A DNA stretch of 64,000 nucleotides, taken from NCBI RefSeq assembly GCF_027580225.2, contig NC_073356.2, positions 17,203,501-17,267,500 on the forward strand, written 5' to 3'. The notes beneath the pieces were generated by a model that was not told the DNA's origin, made no database searches, and was given only the letters and a program-made list of their open reading frames with translations. Shown piece by piece: positions 1 through 12,600 of this stretch (position 1 is its first letter; each line of letters opens with the position of its first letter). The translations under genes and the position numbers were made by a program. The stretch is from Misgurnus anguillicaudatus. Lineage: Eukaryota > Chordata > Actinopteri > Cypriniformes > Cobitidae.

Positions 1-170
1 TTGTAGCCAATCAGCAGTAAGGGACACTACTAACCAACATCGTTGGCTGGGTTGTGTATGTGTGGGATGGGTCTATCAAAAGAAGGACCAGATTCTATTG
101 GGGTAGGGGCGTGTTTGTTTAGGTGACTTCAAATGTCAACATTGACTTTCAGGGATCATGCACCCCACCT
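1..170 (-). mobile_element. TTAA-flanked MITE, partial copy (family A)
   Basis: The end reads ...gatcatgcaccccacct followed by TTAA at 171-174. The body (caatcagcagtaag, gggtaggggcgtgttt, ggtgacttcaaatgtcaac) repeats at 6063-7397, 23955-25386 and 61882-62119. The left end is cut off by the window. A TTAA target with AGGCGGAGTGCAC-type ends suggests a piggyBac-like non-autonomous element; the superfamily is inference. Strand is arbitrary. Confidence 0.8.
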
Positions 171-576
171 TTAAATACCCATGCAACATTTTTTTAACCA
201 AAATTCATGAAAAATGAAAGCGGTGGAAAGCATCTGCTTTAATTTTAGCAATCACAGCTTTGAGACCTCACCGAACACTGTGGGTTTGCACTAAAAGTCA
301 TGGCCGATGAAAAAGCATTGTGCTCAGTACATTACACATTAGGTCAGTAGGCGGAGAGTAGGCGGTCTTTTGTGGCTGTTTGAATGCATTCGACCACATG
401 AGCGTCTAAAGCACAAAAGCAATCCGGTCGAATGTGTTTTCGACTACCTCTAAATGTGTTTGAAGGTGGACAAGCTCAAAACATTTTAGACCTCCACTTT
501 TCTTAATACCAGGTGCAAACAGGGCCTAACAGTTTGCTTCATTCTGTCTTTAACATCTAACACTGCTTTGATCCAG

Positions 577-694
577 GTCTCCTACCATGGCCGGTGGTTT
601 ATTTGCAGTTAATAAGAAGTACTTCCATTACCTGGGCACATACGACACGGGAATGGAGGTGTGGGGTGGAGAGAACCTGGAGTTTTCATTCAGA
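577..694 (+). CDS. galnt12: galnt12 internal exon a (catalytic motif exon)
   Basis: Acceptor ...atccag before 577 and donor gtaagt at 695. 118 bp: one base completing a codon, then 39 codons from SPTMAGG to ENLEFSFR. It carries the WGGEN signature of the Gal/GalNAc-transferase motif. It ends in phase 0. Confidence 0.93.
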
Positions 695-3600
695 GTAAGT
701 TTAGGTTATTTCTCTTTAAGTTTTGTTTGTTAGTGAGGAAAAAGTCCAGCAGACCTTTTTTACAGATGGCCACCATCGTCGATTGAAAATGTGTGATGAG
801 ACACACAAGGTCAGGAGGTCGGCCGGCATCTTTATTAAAGATCTCGCCAGCCAGGACCATGACTAAACCGACCTTCACTCTCAGGGTTTTCTTACTCATA
901 GTACTCCCATTAGTCAGCTCGCTCGCCCCTGAGGCAGCAAGCGGTGTTACTTAGCAATGGCTCACCGGTTCAGTAGTGCCGTTTTTCCAGTGGAAGGAAC
1001 AGCATTAGTGGATAACCAAGTAATACAAACCAGCTTATTTAATTATGTAATTACGTGATGCTTATCTCTGATCAGATCTGGCAGTGTGGAGGGAGTCTGG
1101 AGATCCACCCTTGCTCGCACGTGGGTCACATCTTTCCGATGAAGGCGCCATACTCGAGGAGCAAGGCCTTGGCTAACAGCGTGCGGGCAGCAGAAGTCTG
1201 GATGGATGAATACAAAGACATGTACTACCACCGCAGCCCCCTTGCACGTCTGGTACGCCTACTTGTACAGTCTGTTGTGTGACTCGGCTTTTGTTTGCTT
1301 GTCTGCTCATTTACCAAGACAACGTTTATCACAATTCAATCTATGTGACAGCTGTGCCACAGTGTAAATCGACTGTGACCTTTCATGTGAAAGAGGATAT
1401 GCATATTTTTTGCTGTTTACTAGAGCTGGGCGGTACAACTTGATATTATACCTGCGTATCTTTTTGATCACAATCAGTATGTGTTGAAGTGCATGTATTA
1501 TGTTTTTAGCTTTTTAGGTAATTTTACAAAATCCTAAAAAGTTATTTTGGCCATTTAGATTATTATCACATAAATGAATGATATTGAATGATATTTAGTC
1601 ACCAATATATCAATACAGTGTAACAAATAGCTATAGTAGATATACAGTAGCGTTAACTAAAACATTTTAATGTTTGAAAAAATACCACTCCCAAGGGATC
1701 ATGCACATTTTTAAGAGATGAATTGTTGGGGCAAGATCTTTGAATCGATTCACTGAGACACACCCAGGAAGACATACCTGCACCTATGCATTTTTTAGTG
1801 TGCCATGAATGAAAGACATGTGTTGTAACTCCTCAGGTGACATTTTTACTCAAAGTGAAATGACTTCTTGAGAAGTGGCATCTCTTTTATCCCGTGTGTT
1901 TGTCATCCATGTGACCTTGTCATCTATGCACCCCGCCAAGCCCTGTAGTTAAAGAGATAGGTGTACTTATTGATATATCGGGTAACTCTTCTGTAACTCA
2001 ACCTTGGAGATGTTGCCAGGTTGGCACTAGTCGCTTTAAATCTATCTGATGTAATGCCAGCAGATTAGGCTCTTTCTCCATCCTCGAGTATAAACCACAG
2101 GCACACACCTGGCGTGCCAGTGTGGATCAGGTTTGACAACCTTCATACCCTTCTGCTACGTTATGTCGTAAGATCGCTCTCTTTTTCACCCTCTGAGTCA
2201 TTTTTATTTATGGCCAAAATCTCTGTTGTGTCCCAAAGATTGCCAGCAGGGCACTTGGTGATGGATCTCAATGGTCTGAATTTTTAATTTGACAGTAGTT
2301 TGTCCTGTACATACCCACTTCAGGGAAAAAACACAGTTTTTGCATCGATTGCTTATTTTTGACTTAGGAAAACATTTATGAAGAAAATCAATACTGTTAA
2401 ACAGAGCAATTTATCATAAAGCAGCCAACAGGGAAGTTATGGAATAATTTAAAGTAATTTTATAGAGAAAGTGCCATGAAAAACATTGACTGCATTTCAT
2501 CTTTTCACCCTGTCACTTTTTCGGTAAAGGAACGAAAATAGCTTGATAAAAAAACAAGAATAACTTGCTTGAATATGTTCCTTTAGTTTTTTGTCATTAT
2601 TTGTGTTGGGGAAAAACCAAACATAAAGAGTGTTTATTGCATAAATAATTTTTATATGTGATTTTAAACAAAGACGGAGTACAAGTGGAAAAGACTAGGC
2701 ATGATCAGTCAGTTGTTATGATCAAATTACATTCGTGCGAAAATTATTAGGTTTGTCCCCAGTTCAAAGTCGTACCAAAGCCAGTCCCTCCAGAAAGACG
2801 CGATTATGCGATCGCATGATTCAATGCATAATCAGCCAAAGTCCGCATATTTATGGGGGAGGCCCATTTTTTATAAATGAGCCGGATTTTCGCAGAATTC
2901 TGCTCGCAAAATATGCGGGGTTTGCATGATTTCATAATCCCGCATTTTCGTACCAAAAAGTCGTATATGTCTTAGCAGAAAGTTGAAAATTTTTGCATTT
3001 ATTTCACATATGCACTGCCATGTCCCCGGTTGTCATGGGAATGTAAGGAAGTGATGTAATTATATGGGTGATTCTCACGAAAACTTGGTTTTAAAAATGT
3101 CAAGCATGAAAATGTAAAAATTGCTTAAATTTACTTTTTTCCCACCAGACATTGAAAAACAAAGCCTGGAGTAAATGGGAACATTAATTTAAAAACTTTT
3201 ACTTATCATTTAACACTTTTTGTAACATAATTAAAAAAATTTGTCCTAAAAAATCTCATTACCGCAACAGTCAAAAAACATCAACACTGACATATTTTCA
3301 AAATGACATGACAAACCTGAAAGAACATAATTTGGAGATTCTGCACATGCATTTAAAATCAAAGTATTATGCTTCTATTAATTAAATTAACATTTAATAA
3401 GCATCTGTTGCGGTAATGATAATCAAAATGTCGTGTGAGCATTCTGACAAGACAATATTTAAAATTAACTGTAAAAAAAATGATCTTACCTGGTAGCCAT
3501 CTTGAAGTAACTGGTCCATGTGCTTGGTCACTCAAAATCAAACTTTATTAAAATTCTGTATGTGTGCTTAAACTGTTCTCAAAAAGTGTTGCGGAGGATG

Positions 3601-6600
3601 AGAACATCAGGCATGGACACATCATTTTCCTCATTTTTCTTCATTATTATTATACATGAATATTCAGTAAATATTTTTTCTGTCATCTAAAGTAGTCTAG
3701 CAAAACATCCATTTATTTTTTTTCTTAATATTTTTGTGTTAATTTGATTAAATTACAACATAATGCATGTTCAAACACAGCCGGACACATTGCGGTAATG
3801 AGAATTTCAGCAGAAAATGAGATAAAATTTCCAATTATAAATTCTTATGTTGAAATCACACATTGTGCAAGGTAGAACACAGTATTGTGTTAATTCTGAT
3901 GCTTTTTAATGTTACTATATTACACATTTTAAAGCTAAAATCATTAGTGCCGTGGTGTTTCAATGGTTTCGTGAGAATCACCCATATGATGTGAACATGA
4001 ATGAAAAGCTGCAAACAGTTTTTGCAAGTTCCCGCAATTTTGGCAAGTTGCTGCAATTTCATCGCATAAAATTGCACACATATCCTGCATTTTTTATGGC
4101 ATTTTTTAATAAAACGTGCCGCAAGATCAAGGATTTTTGCCCGCAACAATCACAAAAAAACTTTGTGTTTTTCTGGAAGGACTGCAAAGCTGTCTTATTT
4201 TTCATTTGTGAGGAATTCAAGTATATTGATAGTTAAGCTTCCAAACTTCCAGCCTTCAAAAAAATACGTTAAAGGGATACTCCAGCCGAATATCAAAATT
4301 ACCCCATGATTTACTCACCGTCAAGCAATCCCAGATACATATGTCCATCATATTTCCGACAAGCACATTTGGAGTTATTTTAATAAATGTCCTTGCTTTC
4401 CCAAGCTTTATAATGGTAGTAAACAGGGATCAAGATACAACTTCTGACCAAAGAAGTGCCTTTATCCTTCACAGAGGTAATCCACACAACTCCAATGGGT
4501 TAATAAAGGACACTTGTGCAGGTAATCGATGCAATTTTGGAAGAAAAATATCCATATTTCAAACTTTATAAACTATGATAACTAGCTTCCGGCAATGACA
4601 CCATCTTGGAAAAGTTTTAGCGTAGTGAGCGTTAGTTGCCATGAGTACGTTGCACAGTGAATGTCAAGAATTGAGTCCAAGATGACGTCATTACTGAAAG
4701 CTAGTTATTATAGGTTATCAGGTTTAAAATATGGATATGTTTTACAAAATCGCATCGATTACCCGCAAAAGACCTTTATTAACCCCTTGGAGCCGTGTGG
4801 ATTACATCTGTGAAGGATGAATGCACTTTTCGGGTTTCAAAGTCAGACGTTGTTCCCGGATTCCAGTTTACTAAGCTTGGAAAAACAAGGACATTACTAA
4901 AACAACTCCAATTGTGTTTGTCTGAAGGATGATGGACTATGGATTATGTGTCTCAGATTGAGTGAGGGTGAGTAAATCATGGGGTAAATTTGATATTTGG
5001 CCTGGAGTATTAAAAGCTTTAAACCTGCTCCATACTGTACTGTATGTCGTCTTATGCCACGTTTTTTCCTGCATCATACTAAAATGTAAATCATTATTTA
5101 CTGAAACTCTTTATCTTTGTCATCTGAACCAACGCAAACATCTTATGTTGAACTATTATAAGTGAAGTGTAGTTAGCATGCACTCCGTACCATATAAAGG
5201 GAAGAAACTGCACAAACTTTATTAGTTTGTGTGTGCATTGTCAACACAGCATATTTAAGTACAGTAGTGTCAACTGATGTTCCTTATATGTAATATCTCC
5301 AGCAGCAGTGTTGGGTTTATCACTCAACAGTCACCTGCTGTAAGGACAGTTATGAGGGGATATCCTGATACAGAACAAACAACAGGCCCTTGCCCTCTTT
5401 CTACTTCACCTTGATAAGGGTTGCACAATTGTTTCTTCTATAAAGGATGTTGAAAGATGTTGTGGTTCACCACTGCTGGTTATTGCATCCAAATGCTTTA
5501 GTAAACAGAATGAAAGTGCAGTTTGACTGAAGGATGTTTAGTCTTATAACTCGAAAACTGTCAGTTATACTCCAAGTCGATATAAATGAAGTTGTCTGAC
5601 TTGTATGAAAAGAGGTTGTTTGTACTGGACCTGGAAATCCAAAATATCAAACAGACCCTGGGTCCTAACTCTTGTTACCCCCTATTTAAGGACATAGTGA
5701 TCTGGATTCTCATGACACACTTATAAATGTTAAATGCTAATACTTATAAACTAAATCTTTCTTTCTTATTTCAGGAGGCATTTGGTGATGTGACGGAGAG
5801 ACGGAAACTTCGAATGCGTCTTGGATGCAAGAACTTTAAGTGGTACTTGGAGAACATCTACCCCGAAATCCAAGTTCCAGAAGACAGGCCTGGGATGTTT
5901 GGAATGGTAAGGAAAGATAAGCTTTTGTATTTATACTTGCATAGCTATTAAAGCACACAATTGCGGTTCTGAAGCTAAATAGCAAAAAAATAAAAATGGC
6001 AAAATAGATTTTTAGCAAACCTAAGTTCAATCGTGACAACTCTTGGGATAAATTTAGTTTAAAGGTGGAGTCCACGATGTTTGAAAAACGCTTTGGAAAA
6101 GGAGACGGGCCGACTACCAAAACACACTTATAGCCAATCAGCAGTAAGGAGCGTGTCTACTAACCGACATCCTTGCCGGGTTGCGTATGTGTGGGGCGGG
6201 TCTATCAACAGAAGGTCCAGATTCTATTGGGGTAGGGGCGTGTTTGTTTAGTAGGGGTGGCACGGTTCATGAAAAAAATCCGAACCGTTCGGTTCGCTTG
6301 TCTCGGTTCGGAGCGCCTGTGTGCCGTACGGTTCAACGGTTCATGGCCTGCGCAATGTAGCCTCATGCCCTGTATGTGACCCCAGATAGCGTGTTCCCCT
6401 TTCGCGAATAGTGCGAAAGAAGAGGTGACTGGTGTGGAGAGTGAGTGCTGCCGGTCATGTTACGTGTAGAAATGGCAAGAGGGAGAGAAATGGAAGTCTG
6501 CCCGGAGTTGGAGGATGCGCCAGCGTCGTATAAGTTTGGTGTGTGGAAACATTTTTTATTTTATGTTACCTATGATGACAGCGGAAATAAAACAATAGAT

Positions 6601-9600
6601 ACAACCACACGCGACAGCCTTCTCTCCGACCATTTATATAATCTGAGGTAATGAACACTGTTTTACGTCTTTTCGTATTCAGCGCTATTTTTAGCCTTTC
6701 ATTGATAAAACGAAAGCGGCTGATTTCCGCGTAGTTTCATTTTGCTAGCGTGTGAAAGTTGCGCGATCTTATTTCATAAACTGCCCCTTAAAGTAATCAG
6801 GACAGAAGTAGTCAAAAGTGGACAAAAGAGACCTATTTAAATATAACAGGTATAAACGTTATGTTTCTCTCTCGTTCACATATACTCTCTGCAGTATTTA
6901 AGCAGCCTCTCAGTAATAAATCTTAGAGCTACACTGAAGTAGGCATTTTGATAAATGCAAGTTATCTTTGTGTGCTAAAAAGGCACATAAGTTCATGTAG
7001 ATGGCAATACACATTCTCTTTTTTGCCAAATAAATGAAAAGCATGTTGAAATCATCAATGTCTTCCCTCTTGCTGTATCAAAATCTCACCTGGCTTTTCT
7101 CAGAGATGGTCCCAATAATGTCCTTAAAGTCAAATTCAGTTTGTGCATGATTACATGATATAACTTTTTTAATACTGTATCCTAAATTATGGATAATTAA
7201 TACATTAATAAGATAATACATTTCTGGAGTGTTAAAAATTAAAAGAAAAAATAACAACAAGAACCGTACTGAACCGAGAACCGTGACCATAGAACCGTGA
7301 TACGAACCGAACCGAGGGTTTTGTGAACCGTGCCACCTCTATTGTTTAGGTGATTTCAAATATCAACATTGGCTTTCAAACATCGTGGACTCCGCCTTTA
7401 ATGTCTTTGGTTTGGGTGGCACTAGAAGATCTGTGCTGCAGAGCAAATATGAAGATTTGTTACTGCTAATATAAGGAGAGACTGATATATTGCAGTGGCC
7501 AGTATATCAGTCGATATTTATTTGGATTTTTTTCCCCCTCAGCATAAGTAAGTCTTTTTATTTGGCCAGAACATTTTTCTGTTACTTAAATTTGTTGTTT
7601 AGAAAGGAAAGACACTCAGATGCAAAGGCAAAGTCTGACAGACAGTAAAAGTTACCAATCATTATTCACTTTTTAACATGATGCCATGTTGTGTTACACA
7701 CAACGAAACTCTGGTATGCAGAAAGTTTTATTTTAACAGTACAGTGAGATGTCAGATCCACATTAATTAATCTACAATGTAAATATGTTAAAAGTACTTT
7801 AAATGGGTATATTTATAAATACTATGCATGAGGGTTGCATAACAATTAATTGCGACTAATCGTTTGCAGAATAAAAGTTTTTGTTTACATCATATATGTG
7901 TACAGTGTATAATAATTATGTATATATAAAAACACAGATGCAAGTATATATTTATGCAATATTTATATATTATATAATTATATTTTTTTCTTAAAATTAT
8001 ACATACCAGGCCTGTGTGCATATTTATATATAGATATTTATTATACACAGTACACACACATATATGATGTAAACAAACTTTTATTCTGCAAACGTTTAGA
8101 TCAGATTAATCATTATGCAACCCAACTATGCATAACAAAGGTTCATTTAGTTTCACCAATTTTCTGTTTGTCTCTCATTTACTGTAATTACATCTGTGCT
8201 ATATTGACCTCATAATGGCCAGTACTGCTTTCTAAATATTGGTATCAGCCATTAATTTTTTTTTAAACGTATCGTTCAACCACTAATATACACTATCAGC
8301 CTGCATCTCAGCTTCATGACTAAACTAGGTCATATAAACCAGTTAGAAGCTTTATATATTCTTTTGTTGAAGGTACAAGTCAGTTTGAGTTTAACCTTAC
8401 AAATATCTGGGTAAAAAGAACTGACCAAATCCTGAAATTAAATCCACCAATCAGCACAATGTTATCATGTTAGAAATTAAGCCAATATCTACAGCATTTT
8501 TGCAGATGAGTTAAGAAAACGTCATCAATTGACATGACAGACAGAAGCTTTTATTCAACCATCAAAGCTTTCTACACCGTATGTGAGTGAATGTATACAG
8601 AACTTAATGTTCATCTTCTCTTTATACCTTTAGCTAAAGAATAAAGGGAAGGCCAACTACTGCTTTGACTACAACCCACCTGATGACCATAATATTGCTG
8701 GACATCGCGTCATTCTTTACCCGTGTCATGGCATGGGACAAAACCAGGTAAATTCTGAAGGTGGAAATGGCTGCATTAGTGTTCAATTGTGTTTGTTCCT
8801 TTTCCAGCCACACAACAGCATACACAGACATCATTCTTTCTCAGAAATATACATCTAAGTGTGTCTTAGTGCGTTAAGACAGCCTCATACTGTAATATGC
8901 TGCAGTACATAGTGGGTTGTCTACTGCACGCTTGTTTTTAAAGTGTCTCCAGAAGCCCGGCACAGCAGTGTGACTTCATATATCTCCCCCAGCTCTGCAG
9001 GGAGGCAGGCGAGCTCTGGAGACTTATCAGTGCACGATACGATCCACATGTACGGCACAACAACACCATTCTAATAAATTCTCTCCATGAATGCAAGACA
9101 AAAGCCCCTGTATTTCGGCTTGATGTTGTACATACGTCCCTCTCAATCAGATCGAGCATCAGCAGAGTGTTCCAATTAAGATTTTAAGTGTTGATGTGAT
9201 GAACCCAAGCCTGTGATAACTGTGTCAATACACAATGATGCTAAAAGCATCTTCTTTGCTGTTTTTGTTTTTATATGAAAGTTCTTTGAGTACTCCACAC
9301 TTCAAGAGATCCGTTATAACACGAGGGATCCTGCCGGCTGCATCGTGGCAGATACTGTTTCTACCTTCCTTACTATACATCATTGCAGTAAACTTAAGGA
9401 ACCTGTGCCCGAAGATCAGAAGTTTATTTTCAGAGAGGTGAGATCACACAACACGTCATTGCATGCGGGCTGCAGATCTCATAGCTTATTTGGTAGAACG
9501 TGACATTTGCAACGCCAAAGCAGTGTTTGTATTAAAAAACAGCAAACTCCTGGTGTGCAGATTGATTACATGGGTACGTGAACTAAATGGCACGGTGCAC

Positions 9601-12600
9601 ACTAACAAGGGTACATTGTAGACTTAAAGCAAAGAAATCTCTTAATGGGCCAGGTACATGACACATTGAGGTGTTACCTGAGAAAGTCACTGGTAGCAGG
9701 TCAAGAGGTTTGAATGTGGCTTGTGCTGAAATTTTAGTAGCAAACCTTAATGTGAACTTTTAAGGGACATTGAGCACCTTAAGACCATTGTGACGACAGA
9801 CAGGGATTCTGGAGTTGGCAAATCTTGCTGTTAAGGACTTAGTTTTCAGAGAAAGGCAGAGAGCCCTGAAACTTTACCTAACAGTTTATACAAATACTGG
9901 AAAATCCAATAGACTTAAAGCAGGCACCCAGAACGACCTATCAACCGCTTAGTGATATCCCAGCAACAACTAAGAATACTCAAGCAATTGCATAGTGGTG
10001 CCCTAGGAATCACCCAGAACAACTTAGCAACCACATAGCGATGCGCTAGCAACCAACAAGAACAACCTAGCAATTGCATAGTGATGCCCTTGCAACCTCA
10101 AAGAATACTCTAGCAATTGCATAGGGATGCCCTAGCAACCACCAAGAGCATTAGCAATCCCAGAGTAATACCCTAGCAACCACATAGCAATGTCCTAACA
10201 ACCACCAAATACACTCTAGCAATCCCATAGCAATTCCCTAGCAACCACCAAGAACAACCTATCAACCGCATAGCGATGCCCTAGCAACCACAAAGAAGAC
10301 TTTAGTAACCACATAGCAATACCTTAGCAACCACCAAGAACACTCTAGCAATCGCATATTAATGCCCTAGCAACCACCAAGAACACTCTAGCAATCGCAT
10401 ATTAATGCCCTAGCAACCACCAAGAACACTCCAGCAATCGCATAGTAATGCCCTAGCAACCACCAAAAAACTCTAACAATTGCATAGCGATGCCCCAGCA
10501 ACCACCTGTAACAGCCTAGCAACCACTTAGCAATGCCTTAGCAACCACAAAGAACACTTTAGCAATCGCATAGCACTGCCCTAGCAACCACCAAGAACAA
10601 CATAGCTACCACTTAACAATGCCCTAGCAACCACCAAGAAGACTCTAGCAATCATATAGTGATGCCCTAGCAACCACCCAGAACAAGCTATCAACCACAT
10701 AGCGATGCTCTAGCAACCACCAAGAAGACTATAGCAATCATATAGTGATGCCCTAGCAACGACCCAGAGCAACCTAGCAACCACATAACAATGCGCTAGC
10801 AACCACCAAGAACAACATAGCTACCACTTAACAATGCCCTAGCAACCACCAAGAAGACTCTAGCAATCATATAGTGATGCCCTAGCAACCACCCAGAACA
10901 AGCTATCAACCACATAGTGATGCTCTAGCAACCACCAAGAAGACTATAGCAATCATATAGTGATGCCCTAGCAACGACCCAGAGCAACCTAGCAACCACA
11001 TAACAATGCGCTAGCAACCACCAAGAACAACATAGCTACCACTTAACAATGCCCTACCAACCACCAAGAAGACTCTAGCAATCATATAGTGATGCCCTAG
11101 CAACCACCCAGAACAAGCTATCAACCACATAGCGATGCTCTAGCAACCACCAAGAAGACTCTAGCAATCACATAGTGATGCCCTAGCAAAGACCCATAGC
11201 AACCTCGCAACCACATACCAATACAATATCAACAACATAGCAATGCCCTAGCAACCACCCAAAAAATTCGAACAATTGCATAGCGATGCCCCAGCAACCA
11301 CCTGTAACAGCCTAGCAACCACTTAGCAATGCCTTAGCAACCACAAAGAACACTTTAGCAATCGCATAGCACTGCCCTAGCAACCACCAAGAACAACATA
11401 GCTACCACTTAACAATGCCCTAGCAACCACCAAGAAGACTCTAGCAACCATATAGTGATGCCCTAGCAACCACCCAGAACAAGCTATCAACCACATAGTG
11501 ATGCTCTAGCAACCACCAAGAAGACTATAGCAATCATATAGTGATGCCCTAGCAACGACCCAGAGCAACCTAGCAACCACATAACAATGCGCTAGCAACC
11601 ACCAAGAACAACATAGCTACCACTTAACAATGCCCTAGCAACCACCAAGAAGACTCTAGCAATCATATAGTGATGCCCTAGCAACCACCCAGAACAAGCT
11701 ATCAACCACATAGCGATGCTCTAGCAACCACCAAGAAGACTATAGCAATCATATAGTGATGCCCTGGCAATGACCCATAACAACCTAGCAACCACATACC
11801 AATACAATATCAACAACATAGCAATGCCCTAGCAACCACCCAAAAAATTCGAACAATTGCATAGCGATGCCCCAGCAACCACCTGTAACAGCCTAGCAAC
11901 CACTTAGCAATGCCTTAGCAACCACAAAGAACACTTTAGCAATCGCATAGCACTGCCCTAGTAACCACCATGAACAACATAGCTACCACTTAACAATGGG
12001 CTAGCTACCACCACGATGACTCTAGCAGTCACATAGTGATGCCCTAGCAACGACCCAGAGCAACCTAGCAACCACATAACAATGCCCTAGCAACCACCAA
12101 GAACAACATAGCTACCACTTAACAATGCCCTAGCAACCACCAAGAGGACTCTAGCAATCACATAGTGATGCCCTAGTGACCACCCAGAACAACCTAGCAA
12201 CCACATAGCAATGCTCTAGCAACCACCAAGAAGACTCTAGCAATCATATAGTGATGCCCTAGCAACGACCCAGAACAACCTAGCAACCACATAACAATGC
12301 CTTAGCAACTGCCAAGAACAACATAGCTACCACTTAACAATGCCCTAGCAACCACCAAGAAGACTCTAGCAATCATATAGTGATGCCCTAGCAACCACCC
12401 AGAACAAGCTATCAACCACATAGCGATGCTCTAGCAACCACCAAGAAGACTTTAGTAATCATATAGTGATGCCCTAGCAATGACCCAGAACAACCTAGCA
12501 ACCACATACCAATACACTATCAACAACATAGCAATGCCCTGGCAACCACCCAAAAAATTCGAACAATTGCATAGCGATGCCCCAGCAACCACCTGTAACA

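Larger units (their letters stand above)
1253..5774 (+). other. galnt12 intron between exons b and c
   Basis: A GT-AG intron of about 4.5 kb. The 1253-2780 part is AT-rich with no clear feature except a short hAT-like end near 1420 (TAGAGCTGGGCGGTA-like). It then holds a nested hAT/foldback pair (2782-4184) and a TTAA foldback element (4273-5009). 5014-5774 shows nothing recognisable. Confidence 0.8.
6063..7397. mobile_element. TTAA-flanked MITE (family A) interrupted by a hAT insertion
   Basis: The ends AGGTGGAGTCCACGATG and CATCGTGGACTCCGCCT are inverted, with TTAA at 6059-6062 and 7398-7401. Removing the hAT copy at 6252-7341 and one target duplication leaves about 240 bp matching the other family A copies. 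Confidence 0.85.
5907..8633 (+). other. galnt12 intron between exons c and d
   Basis: A GT-AG intron. It holds a TTAA element (6063-7397) split by a hAT copy (6252-7341), then AT-rich sequence and a hAT-type foldback MITE at 7829-8124. Nothing else is recognised at 7402-7828 or 8134-8633. Confidence 0.8.
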
